A stretch of 64,000 nucleotides of DNA from Chionis minor (Eukaryota; Chordata; Aves; Charadriiformes; Chionididae), in assembly GCA_013398295.1 (NCBI GenBank), contig VZSF01007301.1, positions 601,955 to 665,954 on the forward strand. The letters are read 5' to 3'. The notes below the pieces were generated by a model that was not told where the DNA came from, did not search any database, and saw only the letters and a program-made list of their open reading frames with translations. Both the position numbers and the translations under genes were made by a program. Below are positions 12,501-24,013 of the stretch, one piece after another. The number at the start of each line of letters is the position of its first letter. Within the stretch, counting starts at the first letter, position 1.

Positions 12501-12783
12501 GACCACCTTCCTCACCTGAAGCCGAATGGGAGGGCAGGTTCTCCAGTTCTTGGGATACCGGGTGGCTGGGAGAGCTCTGCGTTCACGACGACCTTAGAAA
12601 GGTGAAGGAATTTTACAGGAAAGTTCTCACATTTATTTTAAACCTTAAAAGTCCTATCTACAGCAAAGGAACCAGAAGATCCCCCGCGCTCTAAGCAGAG
12701 ACGTTATGTTGGACCATTCCAGCAAGGAGACTACTCACAGCGTGTCCTTGCAGGGCCACCATTTCATCAGAGATTTGTGGTGG
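9509..12783. other. Intergenic stretch, nothing identified
   Basis: Unique sequence with AT-rich, homeobox-site-like patches around 10.0-10.3 kb and an A-rich low-complexity run at 11.71-11.76 kb. A modest CpG patch lies at 11.97-12.12 kb. No coding evidence. Confidence 0.6.
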
Positions 12784-13033
12784 TGTTGTGGTTTGGGCCA
12801 GACTGGCCACCGAGATCGCATCCCTGTTTCACCTGGTTCAACACCTGCCCCAGGACACCTCCTCCCCATGGGCCACCAAGCAAATGCAGGGTCAGGGGGG
12901 TGGACTGTCCCAGGATGATTTAACCAAATTCCTGCCTTCCTTTGGCAAAAATCAGGTCACTGACCCAATCAAGGATTTCACAGTCCCTTAAGGAGATGAG
13001 GAGAATTCGCCCTCAGAATTGGCTAAGTACCTC
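12784..13033 (-). mobile_element. Probable LTR fragment, minus orientation
   Basis: The left end TGTTGTGGTTTGGGCC is, on the minus strand, a terminus of the form ..CCCAAACCACAACA, typical of bird LTR 3' ends. The following 250 bases, to about TACCTCCTTATCA, look like LTR body, but I see no matching opposite end, TATA box or target duplication. It is likely a truncated copy. Confidence 0.5.
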
Positions 13034-16000
13034 CTTATCAAAGGGTGCTTGCTTAAGGTCTGTAAAATGAGGACTGCCACTGGGTATTGGACATATGACA
13101 GAGATCCTCAGAGGCCGAGTCCGCTAACGGCTTTAAATGAGGCATAAGAGCCGAGTTTGAGCTCGGAGAACTGACAGTCACAACTAATTCCACGTCCAGT
13201 GCTCTGTGTGCTCCACATCCGGAAAGCCCAGGCTCTGCACATTTCAGCAGGCATTTCAAACTTAATAGGCGGCACGTGACATTTCATTAAGATTTCGGTG
13301 CTGTTGCAGTTTTCAGCTGTTAGGAGGTTTATGAGGTATTACACAACAGAACAACACACATACATTTTGAAACTCAGCAGACCTAATCCGGGCATTGAAT
13401 ATGGATTTTCTTCTTCCTTATCTCCCTCGCCCACCAAAGGAAGTGGAATCGCAAAATTAATGCCACTGACACACTGAACAAAAAAACCCCAAAAAAGCTA
13501 TTAATGAATGATCTTACCTTAAAAATCAGATTGTGCAAATAATCTCTAGTGCCTGAATCATTTTCTCTTGGTTTTCTACTGCTTCTTTTCCCAAAATATT
13601 AGGGCTAATAGTAAAGAAACAATAATCCAAAATATTTATTTAGAGAGGACCTATAATAATAAGAGCAGACAAAGAGGTATTGCAAATAAGACTCGGCGTG
13701 GAGCCCTGGAGGTGTTCCTTTTTCTGTGGAGACTGGTTAACCATTTTCATCACTGACAATGCAGTAGAAATTTGCAGTCACTCCTATATACAAAGGTAAG
13801 TTTCTCCTTGGAAATCTGCAGGGAAACAGGATGGCCAAACAACGGGCAGAGAAAGAGGAAAAAGGACATGGCACGCTCGTCAGGAAGCAGTACAAAGTGC
13901 TTTTTAAGCTTCTTGTTACAAAGGACAAAAGAAAGAACACAAACCCAAAGATGTCAGGCATCAGCAGCAACAAACACGGGCAGTATCTAAGGTATTAAAA
14001 GAAACCCTCATTTCTCTCGATCCCGTGGGTTTGCTGGAGTTGCTGCATGCTTGTTCTGCCTGGATGGCTGCCGAAAGACATTCGGTGTTGCAGCTCTTTG
14101 TTTATCACAAAACCACGCTCCTTGCTGGTAACATTTTACAACTCTTATCACGCTGTTCAATCCAGCTACAGCTGTCCAAATCTTGTCTTCTCTAAACCAG
14201 AGGAGGTCAGAAAGGAAAAGAAAGAACACTCTGTGTATCCACTGCAGTTAGCCAGTTCAGCAAATATAATCATTAAGCAGGGATTCAGTTTTATCAACCT
14301 GTAGGTTTAGCAAATCCCTCAGCATTTCAGCACAGCAGGAAAGAAGTGATTAGGATTCAATTTATTTCTCCAGAGTTTTTTAAATCATCATCACTCTGGA
14401 TTCCTAGGCTGGGTTTTGGTGCGGGTTTGAACTGCAAGGTGGGGGTTTTTTTCAGCATGAGTTAAGAATTCTCAGCTACGTACAATGAGCAATTAAAAAC
14501 AGGAGTTATAGAAATACAGGTTTCCACACTCAAGTGCTTGAAAAGAGCTACCTTGGGGTATTACAGAGCCTCTCCTAGTCAATATGCTTGCAAATTTCAA
14601 AATTAAACCTTCCCCAAAGCAAAGCTATTACTTCAAATGTTCGTTAAGAATTGTGCAGACTAGCCAAGCATCAAGAAACAAACACCTATGTGTAAAGTGC
14701 ACCTCTATTCAAGAAAGCATTTAATCATGTGTGACTGAATCCCTTCATCTTCCTAAGATTTAATGCTCTAGTGCTTTCTCAGTTAGCATATTTTCCTGAA
14801 TCATGTCCCGAATACTTCAATGCATTCCTTAAGCAAATCTTTCAGAAACATCTGTGACCATTATTCCAAATAATTTAAGCAAGAAATTATTCATTTGCAG
14901 TTCAATCAGCAAATTGGCCATGCCTGGGTACTGATCTCCCTTTCATGCTCGTAGTCAGCCACATCCACTACAGGACACGCTGCTTTGAAAGTACTGTAAG
15001 ATCTACCATTGTTCTTAAATACTTCAAAGTGAGATCGCACACTTTACAACGTCAACCTGAATTCAAACCATCCTGCAGGGGAAAATTTTTTCACATCTTG
15101 AGGCAGATCCAGATTTCTCTCCAGGAGATGCAAACCCCAATGATTCAGACCTAGTCAGGGCATGCAGGCAATGCTTCCAAAACTGATCAGCACGGTGACA
15201 ATACACACACATCTTCTTGTAATTCTAAGATAGACAAGTGAATAACCTTCAGCATGAAACTAGTCAGGTTTCTCATTTCTTTTATTTACTCCATCTTAAA
15301 AACCAAGCCAGAAAGCTACAGACCCCTAACTATTTCTTTTGAGTGCAATAGCTGTACCAAATAACCACTTCTTTTGTTTTCAACTTCTCAGATCTAAATA
15401 GGTTCAATAAATCTCGTCTTTACCTGCTTGGCATTACCAATGTTGTCAACTTCATTATTTGTTCCAGGAGACGGCCACCTGCTTTTGTACGTTCAGTCAA
15501 CACACATGCAAATAAAACAAGTTTTTATTTTAAACCATGTGACACATTTGCACACACCGAGATTTCGAGACTTCATTTTTTTTATCCCGACTTCTTCCTA
15601 CTGAATTCCTGTTCAGCTTGTGTCCAAGTCCTGAGCTCCAGTGATGATTCAGCACCCTGAAAAATTTCTGCACACACATCAGCTTTTCAGTTAGGTGGAA
15701 AACTGCACTTTTGAAATAGGCAGCTTCTCAAGCTCAAAAGTGTTGAAGGAAAAGCAAGATCTGGATGGAGTTTCACTTCCATTCTCAAGATACAATTTGA
15801 CAGAAATGACATATGCAGGCCACTGCCAACCATGCCCACTAGATGTTTTTGCACATACAGAGCTGAATTTCCAGCCTATTGCCTAATTGTTTGTTCATTT
15901 CCAGGTGTCCTTCTCCTTCCGCACCCTTTCTTCACTCTTTCAAATCAGTTCAGGCCAAGCCTCTGTGTTGCTTCCAAGCTTTCAGGAGTGCTTTATGCAG

Positions 16001-17969
16001 CTGTGTTTTGAAAGACCTCCACTTGAACTTGGAGACCCCTGATAAACTAAAGGCCCAGGCATCTGGCTGTTCCCTTTTGTGTGGACATCCCGGCCTGGAG
16101 GCACAGAGCGGTGATGTGGCTCCTCACCTGAAGCCCAGATGAGGTATCAACTGTGGAGCAGCAAGACCCATCCAACAGCAGTAGGAGTCAGTTTGCAGGA
16201 GGCAGCTCATCCCACATGAAATCCAGGTAGCGCCACCACAGCTTCACGGTACCAAGCTATCTCAGCACCTCATCATCCCAGCACCACAAAGCATACGACC
16301 TTCCTGAGATACAAGAGCTTGAGAGGCCCTTTTACCGATCAGCTTGACCTCTCTCCACCGCAGGTGAGCACGTGCTCTGCACGTACCGCCCCCCACACAC
16401 GCATGGAAACACACCCCTGTGCTCCTATGTATCGGGGCTCCATGCATGCCCACGAGTCCCCATTTCACCCCCACGCTTAGAGGCTTCAGGGTGATGCAGA
16501 TGAGAATGAAAACAGGCTTGTGTAGATCTGAAGGGGACAGTGGGATGGATCGGGACGGGGAATAGGAAATAGCCTCTCCTGGCTATAGATCTTACCTAGT
16601 CACTCAGAATTGCCTCTGATGTCCAGGTCCACGCTAAGCGCCAAAATTACAGGAATTATTTAGAACTAAAACAAAAATGTATTGAAGCATAAGGAAATGC
16701 TTGAAAAATGCATTTTCCAAACACTGATTAAGCACTAAATTTCACTGAACTTGGAAGGCAATTTTTTTCATTAGAGACGCTCAGGGCAACTTAAGAAACG
16801 TCTGTGAAATTGTCCGGCTTGAGGATGAAGCAGGCAGCTTTGCTTGCTGACACGAGCGTGCAAGAGGTAAAGTGACAAAGAACAAGTACTCCAGAGCCCC
16901 AGCTGTCAGGGCTACGGACGGCATACAGCACCAGAAAGGTCACCAACATGCTGTAAATCCATTGCAGCATTTCCAAACAATCTCGTCCTACTGAAGCTCC
17001 TGCACAGAAGGAAACCTTTGCCTCCGGTGCCAGCAGATCCTTCAACAGCCTCCCAGATGATGCCAGGACTCATTCGCTGCCAGGTCCTTCCCTCCCTCTC
17101 CCCCCTCTCCATCCAGCCATAGAAAATGTTTGGAAAAAACAAATCCCAAGCCACACTTTCCGTGCAACAAGGATAAGGAATGTTTCGACGTTTACTTGAG
17201 ATACATGCACTTCACAGGGGAATGTCTCCTGCAGCAACCACCCCCAAGTGTCTCGCATGCCAGCAGACCGCATTCCCAGGGAGGAAGGGGGTGTTAGCTA
17301 TGGACGGTGCCTATGGCACCTCTCCATGACTGGGAGGAGGCAACATCCTCCACTACGTGGCACTGCTGCGAGAAGATCCAGGGAACACAAGGGCTTGGGG
17401 CAGTTTAGGCAGCACCAAGAGCTTTTGATGCTGGGACACCTACAGAAGACCCCAAATCACATACGAATTGTTTGGTTTTGGTTTAGCTCTGTTGTGAACG
17501 TAACGAAACCAGTGCAATGTCAGCCACCTCTACTCCAAAAAAGCATCTGCAGTTTAGAGGGGTCGGCTGCCCAGGGCTGCAGCAATATTACTGTGACTGG
17601 GAAGGTGGGCTCGCGGGGAATGGGGAGCCAGAATGCCAGTCTGCACAATACATGCTTAAGCCAAGGCCAGTAATCCTTCACTTCTGTCAGTAAAAAGTTT
17701 ACTCAAAACTTTTAAGTTATCTGATTAAAACAGAAAAATCAAAAATCTGCTGTGTGGCTCAGTAGCCATCAGCTATAATTCTGTATCCACAGTAATTAAA
17801 ACATGAAAAACCTTTTACTCTTCACCATAACCCACACTTAACACTTTGTCTTAAAAGGCCAAGTCAAATTTCAGCCACCCCCTCCTAAAATACAGAGCAA
17901 TTCTGCCAGATTTTCTTCCATGCTTTTCATTTGATGGCAAAATAACAGGTACCATAATTCACTTGATAT
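13034..17969. other. Intergenic stretch downstream of the RNF152 3' end, nothing identified
   Basis: Unique sequence, AT-rich to about 16 kb and GC-richer at 16.2-17.6 kb. The longest open frame (141 codons, plus, 17248-17673) has no recognisable domain. The RNF152 3'UTR could extend into its right end if a more distal poly(A) site is used. Confidence 0.55.
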
Positions 17970-17989
17970 CAGTCTTGTCCTGCTAATGT

Positions 17990-17995
17990 TTTATT
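17990..17995 (-). terminator. Candidate distal poly(A) signal AATAAA of RNF152
   Basis: A canonical AATAAA on the minus strand about 3.8 kb past the stop. It is followed in sense direction by a T/G-containing stretch and preceded about 52 bases upstream by a Pumilio-like octamer. It is the best candidate for the main 3' end, by motif only. Confidence 0.4.
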
Positions 17996-18046
17996 CAGAC
18001 TAAGCTTCATTAATAAACATGAAACTCTGGACTCATGATTGCTCCA

Positions 18047-18054
18047 TATTTACA
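18047..18054 (-). promoter_or_regulatory. Pumilio response element-like octamer in the RNF152 3'UTR
   Basis: The sense strand reads TGTAAATA, matching the PUM1/2 consensus UGUANAUA, shortly upstream of the distal poly(A) signal. Such sites usually promote mRNA decay or repression. Chance occurrence is possible for an 8-mer. Confidence 0.3.
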
Positions 18055-20033
18055 AAACACCCAGGCTCCTTTACATCTTGGTTAAGCATGAACAATCACG
18101 GAACACACAATTTCCTAAAAAAATCCCGCATACCAAAATTGCATATTTTGAATTTTTAAAATTCACTAAACAAAATTTCACAGAGTGAACCCTAAAGTCT
18201 GTTTGCCAGGAAAGCACAAGCCAAAAATGGAAGTTGGGACTCTCCAGGAAAAAAACACAGCTGGACCCCAACACACACATCCTTCCCATTAAACAAGCAA
18301 ATAAATACACATTCATACAGAGTAATTTGCTCTAAAAATGCAGGTGCTTGAGTGATTACCCACAAGTTTTAGCATAAATTTTGGTTGCTCAAACAGTACT
18401 AGAGTCACAGTAAGTTTCCTTCTTTTCTGTTGCTGGAACTGGGCAGTGATTTCTTACTGGACACCAGAGAACAAAAACTAGCCCAGAACCCGATGATTTT
18501 GACACAAGTCCAAACGTGTTTCTCCACAGAGAAAACATACAAAAACAAGGCTGTTTTGTGGTTGGTTTTTTTTTTAAAATAATTTAAAAAAATAAAGTTA
18601 GAGGTGTATATGGCAGTATCACTTTTGAATGCCAGGTATTGGACCAAGGAATGGGACAGACTGCACTGCATTTTTAAAGTAGTATGACTATCGACATACT
18701 TGAGAAACATTTTAACACTGTACATTACAATAAACTATTTAGTTCACTTCTACACAAGTCAGCAAAAAAAGCCAGGTGATCCAACATGACATGGCAGCTG
18801 CAAATTTAAAATGATAGTCACAGTCTAAAGCCAGAACAAAAACATCTCCAGAACTCCTATTTATAAAAAGGAATGAGCGTACACACCGCGCGCACGGGCA
18901 GAGAAAAATCTTGAGGTTTTACTTATTGCTTACACAAGGCTGTGAGCAGGCAAATGTCTGGGTCAGAAATTAGGTCAAACGTGCGTTTCAGCAGGCACAA
19001 AAAAGTACGGAAATTCATATTAACAAAACAATGTACTGTGTTACGTAATACAGGATGGTATTCTGCTAATATAATACTTACATCATTAATACCGGATAAA
19101 CTCCAGGTCTGCCTGTTGCATAATGTGTTATGCAGTGTGGTATTTTAACCTAATTTCTGATTTCGCTTTCCTACTGCACCCTCTGCGTAGGGACAAAGAG
19201 GGGCAGTATTCAAGACAGCCGTCCTCTGCGAGGACAGAGAAACCTCGGCCTCGAGAGCTTCAGGCGGGCAGGTACAGACAGGAGGAGGTCAATGCTATTG
19301 GCCCTGTATCTCCAGGACCTGCTCTCTGACTGCCCCACAATTTTGTGAAGTCATTGTGACAACTCGGATCAGCACAGGCGGAAGCTGGCGCAAAACGCAT
19401 CAGCGCCCTGTTCTTGGATCATCTTCCAGCTATGCTACATGCTCCTGGTACAATCGGCAATTGCTGCAAGGGATAAGGCAGTAGAGGGTAGAGTCCTGTA
19501 TCTGGTCACTTCCTCAAGAGTCTTACAAAGGCAAGATTTTTTTAGTGAACTGGCTTTCCTTTACACAATGAGCAGCGTAGCGTGGATAGCAGTAGAAATA
19601 TGGCTACCTACTGGCAACAAGAGACTTGGATGGTCACAAGACACGTTTTGGAATACCTGCTGTCCCCTACTGCAACCAAATTAAACATGCTGCGGAGAGG
19701 TGTCCATGTAATTACAATACTTTCAACTCAGGTTCAAGGCATACTGCAGGTGGGCCTTGCACGAAAAAGGCATTGAATGTGTTTTCTGAGGAATTTTTTT
19801 GATTTTTTTTTTTTTTGCTGTTCTATGCATACATACAATAGTAGATAAAAATCAGCACAATGGTTCCTCTCCATACATGACCCAACACACACCATAAACA
19901 ATTAAGCACCATATATGCTATTCTTCACTTAAAAGGAATCAAGGAAGAAAATGGTGGTTTGGATACAGGGAGGGGAAGAAATCCAGCATGAAATTAAGAG
20001 GTATGTTCCTGACAGAAGTCCTACTTGAGAATG

Positions 20034-20039
20034 TTTATT
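20034..20039 (-). terminator. Candidate proximal poly(A) signal AATAAA of RNF152
   Basis: A canonical AATAAA on the minus strand about 1.8 kb past the stop codon. It could give a short 3'UTR isoform. Only the hexamer is seen; use is inferred. Confidence 0.3.
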
Positions 20040-21502
20040 GTGAACCAGCAACTGGATTTTGTGACATAATCAGAAAACCACCGACGTCTACAGGGCCAAC
20101 TTGGGCACTGCATAGTCGAAACTATGTTCTCCAGTGTTATAATATGACATTGAGCAATCTCCAATTAATTATTAGAAAGAGCAGTAGGTAGATGACAAGA
20201 GGTCATGCTTCAGGGAGGTTACCTTTGAACTTGCAAAAAGAACCCGTGTAAATCAATAGCTTTTTCTCTTTTCTCTCTTGAACCTCACACAAATTTCAGC
20301 CTTCAGACTTGCCAAATACCCAAATTCACACCAAGCTCTTGTTTTACTTACGAGCAGTACTACTAATGCTAGAGGGACTGCTTAGAGCAAGGCACTAATG
20401 CAGTGAAGGTTGAGGAACTTGGCTCTTGCCAAGAAGTGAACTGCAAATGACTGGGATTTCATGACACTCACAGGTGGAGGGAGACATTTCTTGTGGGTTT
20501 TTTCCAAACCTGTCCTTACAAACACTAACGTTTATAAGACTGAAATGTGGGAAAAGGCTCCATTATGCTCACCCAGACATTCTGACACCAGGCCAGCCAC
20601 AGCAGTCCACCCAGCAGAGGGTTAGGTTGGCCTGGGTTCTCCTCCCAGCTATGTCATTGCCTGTTACTAGATGATTGCACATAAGGATCCTTGGTCTCAG
20701 CTGGGGTGATGAGGCTTCCTTAGAGCAACTCCTGTGTTACACCATCCATGGGCACACAGTTGCATCTCCTAGGAAAGAGGGGAGCAAAATAGGTCTAAAT
20801 TCTTTAAAAACAATTAGGAATAACCCAGCCTCTAGAAAAAGAAGAACAATTTTCTATCATGTCCTTGCAGGAAGGAGTCCCAGGACTTCTCATGACCCAT
20901 TTCTTCACTAATGGCTATGAAGGTCAGGTCATCGGGAAGCCCTGCTGCCAGATCAGAGGTAAAACAGCATGTCCAGTGTTTACTGTTCAAAGCCATCCTT
21001 TGCGTGAAGCCAGTTAGGCAGAAGTGTTTTGGCTGCATTTTTTAGCTATTCCTCCTAGCCACTTTGCTTCCCTGCTTAGAAACTCCTTCAAATAAAAGAC
21101 GCTGGAAGTGCCACTTCCCTACAGCTGAAAAAAAACGGGGAAAAACAGAGGCAAAAAACACACACCACGGAACAAAATCATTGCTTGTAAAACGTTTCCT
21201 TTTAAAAACTACTGTACAACTTCCTAACTTGGTTTAATTCACGTGCAGTTTAAAACATATAAAATGCCTTACCAGCTAAATGATTTTGTGGTTTTACAAG
21301 TCTGTCTCCCTCCCCCCATTAAAAAATAACGTATGTGTGGACTGGTATTGAAGACCTTGTACAGAGTCGTGCGACAATTCTCCTTTAATTCTACATGGAG
21401 CAGTTTTGATTTTCATCTACTGTGTTTAGAGAAGAGCTCATACCATATACTTTACAGTATAACCAGCTACATAGATGTCTTTAATCCCGTAACACGATTT
21501 TT

Positions 21503-21524
21503 AAAAAAAAAAAAAAAAAAAAAN
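21503..21524. repeat. A21 homopolymer followed by one unresolved base (N)
   Basis: Twenty-one A residues are followed by the only N in the window, at 21524. The N probably marks uncertain homopolymer length or a short assembly join at the edge of the GC-rich RNF152 exon. Bases may be missing here within the presumed 3'UTR. Confidence 0.9.
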
Positions 21525-21727
21525 CCTTTGATGATAAATGATTATGGTGACACATGCAGTCCTCCTCGGTGCCAGTGCCGCCAGACAGGGGACATGATTT
21601 TCTCTGCACGCTGCCGAGAGGCCTGACACGGCCACACCGGGGGCCGCGGCCGGGCCGGTGCACCGCTGCCCCCGCGCACAGCGTTCTGCAGTCATTGGGC
21701 AAAGCTGCGGTGAATTGTCTCCCTCGA

Positions 21728-21781
21728 CCCCACCACCTCCACCACCAACCACCACCACTGACCCAACCCAACCCAACCCCC
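21728..21781 (-). promoter_or_regulatory. G-quadruplex-forming tract in the RNF152 3'UTR
   Basis: The sense strand has GGGGGTTGGGTTGGGTTGGG (21781 to 21762): four G-tracts of at least three joined by TT loops. It is followed by a run of GGT/GGA triplets that could form two-tier quadruplexes. The tract starts 31 bases after the RNF152 stop codon. Sequence rules strongly predict an RNA G4. Any effect on translation, poly(A) choice or RNA location is inference. Confidence 0.7.
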
Positions 21782-21812
21782 AGGGGAGCGCACACACCCC
21801 CTGCTCCCCGCC

Positions 21813-22424
21813 TCAGCCGCAGGAGATCACCGTGAAGCGCTTGGAAATGCACGACATGTTGTGGAGGACGATGCCCAGCAGAAAGACCAGGACACAGGCC
21901 ACCAGGATCACAGTGCAAACGCCAGACCAGGTGGAGCTTTTCACAACGCCTCTCCGGTCTGGCTCCTCTGCTCCCGCCTCGCTGGGGAGACTGCCCTGCA
22001 GCGGCTGCTGCTCCGCCGGGATCGTCACCACCGCCAGGGACTTCTGCTGGCTGCCGGGCAGGAGGCGGCAGCCGATGTCTCCCGGCAGTAGCGCCCTCTC
22101 CTTGGAGAGGGGCAAGGGCAGCATGTAGCACCCATTGCTGGGGAGTTTGATGAAGACCGGGGTGTGCTCCGAGGTGTGGGGGATCGCGATGACGGCGATC
22201 ACCTCGGGGTCATCGGGCAGCTGCGACACGGAGTACCCCGGTGGCAGCTTGGTGATCCCGCGGCACCAGGGGCACCGCAGGTCCTTCTGGCTGGTCCTCA
22301 TCTGCTGCAGGCACACCGAGCAGCAAGTGTGCTTGCAGTCCAGCAGCTTGGGCCGCCGGCGGGGGCTGTAGTAGTTGAAGCAAATCTGGCACTCCAGCAG
22401 AGAGTCCTGGGACAGGGTCTCCAT
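21813..22424 (-). CDS. RNF152: E3 ubiquitin-protein ligase RNF152, complete single-exon CDS (203 aa)
   Basis: The protein is a 203-residue RING E3 ligase of lysosomal membranes. In mammals RNF152 is known to ubiquitinate the GTPase RagA, and Rheb, and so to restrain mTORC1 when amino acids are scarce. Seen here: an N-terminal C3HC4 RING with C12, C15, C30, H32, C35, C38, C51 and C54; a middle segment rich in Pro and hydrophobic residues (about 57-165); one transmembrane helix at about 167-187; and a short tail ending FTVISCG. Length and near-identity along the whole chain match RNF152 of other vertebrates as I remember it. The start is the ATG at 22424, in a near-perfect Kozak context (GGCCACCATGG). 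The frame stays open ten codons further upstream, but only from a GTG, so I reject that extension. The stop is TGA at 21815-21813. There is no frameshift or missing zinc ligand. The CDS is much more GC-rich than the flanks. Identification is firm; the lysosomal role is family knowledge. Confidence 0.98.
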   Translation of the reverse strand: METLSQDSLLECQICFNYYSPRRRPKLLDCKHTCCSVCLQQMRTSQKDLRCPWCRGITKLPPGYSVSQLPDDPEVIAVIAIPHTSEHTPVFIKLPSNGCYMLPLPLSKERALLPGDIGCRLLPGSQQKSLAVVTIPAEQQPLQGSLPSEAGAEEPDRRGVVKSSTWSGVCTVILVACVLVFLLGIVLHNMSCISKRFTVISCG

Positions 22425-22616
22425 GGTGGCCGGCGCAGGGAAGCACAGCGGCACTCGCAGGGAGCCTCACCCTGGTGCCCCGTGGCCAAGGGGCTGCGGC
22501 CGCCTTCCCAACACTCCTCCGGGCAGCGCCTGCCTTCCCACCGCTGCTCCTCAGGGCAGCGCCGGGCAGCAGCTAGGCAGCACGCAGGAAAACCTCCGGC
22601 CTGAACCTTTCAGTAC
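22425..22616 (-). other. RNF152: RNF152 5'UTR part of the coding exon, with splice acceptor at its upstream end
   Basis: Upstream of the RNF152 ATG on the minus strand are 192 GC-rich bases with no ATG, so no AUG-initiated uORF lies in this part of the leader. They are preceded by a pyrimidine-rich tract ending TTTGTCTCAG (AG at 22618-22617), a strong splice acceptor. Exon sequence would then begin GTACTG at 22616. Mammalian RNF152 has the same plan: a non-coding first exon and one coding exon. The boundary is inferred from consensus only. Confidence 0.75.
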
Positions 22617-22618
22617 CT

Positions 22619-23380
22619 GAGACAAACAGAAAAATGTGAAGGAACAGGTTACTTACGGGAATCAGTGGGAACAAAAAGAGCCCGGCTACGGGGCAATGAG
22701 AACAAGCACTGACCTTGTAATCTGGCGGGAGAAACTAATTCACAACCCTTAACAAGAAAGCATCTTCCTCCTGGCTTCACCAAACTGCCCAGGGGAAAAC
22801 CTTCAGGTCAGCCAACACTAGATCTCCCCTCCCTCCCCCTTTTTTTATTTTGCAGGGGGACGGGGTTCAGCTATAAAATCCCCAAATCCCTACCAACCCA
22901 CCAGTCCGCCACTCACAGTTGTATTTATACCCCTACCAGGGGAGGCTGTAGCTCACCAAGCAGTTCCTTCAGCATCTACCTCCTGTCATATTCTCAGGAC
23001 TTTTCAGCCCTTCCTGCACCTTAACAATTGTTCTCATTTAATCCTTTAAACCCCTGAGGATTTTTAGCTATTTGGCTCAACTGCTAAGTCTGTGTGAAAG
23101 GTGGGGGATAGAAAAAAATATGTTTAAACGGATGCATTTCCACAAGCTCCTGAACTTAGGCCTGTGCATGAATGAGCAACTAAGTAACTGGACTGAAACA
23201 CCCATATTTGTGCACAACAAAAAGGAAAGGCATGGTTTTCAGTCCAATTAACTGTTCGCCCGGTGACACAAGCAGCTTGTTGAACATGGCCCCCTGAAAC
23301 ACAGGCCTTCGCACTGATGAAAACTTCACTCAAGACAGAAGGCTCTGCTTAGACCCAGGACCTCAGAGAGCAATCTGTTA
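22619..23380 (-). other. Presumed RNF152 intron 1, proximal part
   Basis: Unique sequence between the coding-exon acceptor and the CR1 copy. A GTAAGT donor-like site lies at 22656-22651, only 40 bases from the acceptor, too close for a normal intron. Confidence 0.5.
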
Positions 23381-23912
23381 ATCATAGAATCACCTAGGTT
23401 GGAAGAGACCTTGAAGATCATCGAGTCCAACTATAAAGCCAATACTGCCAAAAGCACCCCTAAACCATGTCCCTCAGCACCACGTCTACCCGTCTTTTAA
23501 ATACTTCCAGGGATGGCGGTTCCACCACTTCCCTGGGCAGCCTGTTCCAATGTTTGATAACCCTTTCCTTCCTAATATCCAACCTAAACCTCCCCTGGCA
23601 CAACTTGAGGCCATTTCCTCTTGTCCTATTGCTTGTTACTTGGGAGAAGAGATTGAGCCCCACCTCGCTACAACCTCCTTTCAGGTAGTGGTAGAGAGCA
23701 ATAAGGTCTCCCCTCAACCTTCTCTTCTCCAGGCTAAACGACCCCAGTTCCCTCAGCTGCTCCTCATAAGACTTGTTCTCCAGACCCCTCTCCAGCTTCG
23801 CTGCCTGTCTCTGGACTTGCTCCAGCACCTCAATGTCTTTCTTGTAGTGAGGGGCCCAAAACTGAACACAGTATTCCAGGTGGGGCCTCACCAGTGCTGA
23901 GTACACAGGGAT
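23381..23912 (-). mobile_element. CR1 LINE, 5'-truncated, minus orientation
   Basis: The left end has the typical CR1 3' terminus in reverse (CATAGAATCA, then GGTTGGAAGAGACCTTGAAG). On the minus strand 23906-23460 stays open and reads as the C-terminal tail of CR1 ORF2 ([15 protein letters not shown], then FNRLP-like residues as [11 protein letters not shown]). Only the last roughly 0.5 kb of the element remains, so it cannot move. The frame is still intact, which suggests a fairly young insertion. It lies in presumed RNF152 intron 1, in the same orientation as the gene. Confidence 0.95.
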
Positions 23913-24013
23913 GAATGTACTGAATTAAAGGCAAACTGTTACTAACCTTCTTCTAAACTATTCATTATAAAGGGATTCTTTCCATTCCCCCACTTATTTC
24001 TTATAGCTATGCC

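Larger units (their letters stand above)
17970..21812 (-). other. RNF152: Inferred RNF152 3'UTR (long form, about 3.8 kb)
   Basis: This stretch follows the RNF152 stop on the same strand and has no coding potential of its own. After a G-rich start (sense strand) it becomes AT-rich. The sense strand offers AATAAA at 20039-20034 and 17995-17990, plus ATTAAA at 21389-21384. The most distal is preceded by a Pumilio-type TGTAAATA at 18054-18047. The low end is set about 20 bases past the distal AATAAA. A long 3'UTR fits what is known of RNF152 mRNAs, but the true ends cannot be fixed without RNA data, and the message may run further. Confidence 0.5.

Noticed and set aside
17248..17673. Plus-strand frame of 141 codons
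   Set aside because: No domain or conserved motif; chance ORF in GC-richer sequence.
21481..22131. 216-codon minus-strand frame overlapping RNF152
   Set aside because: It is out of frame with RNF152, runs through the N and poly(A), and is open only because the region is GC-rich.
22425..22454. Upstream extension of RNF152 by ten residues
   Set aside because: The extension begins at GTG; the ATG at 22424 has a near-perfect Kozak context and gives the family's usual 203 residues.
22651..22657. GTAAGT donor just upstream of the RNF152 acceptor
   Set aside because: It would leave an intron of only 40 bases; more likely a chance or decoy site.
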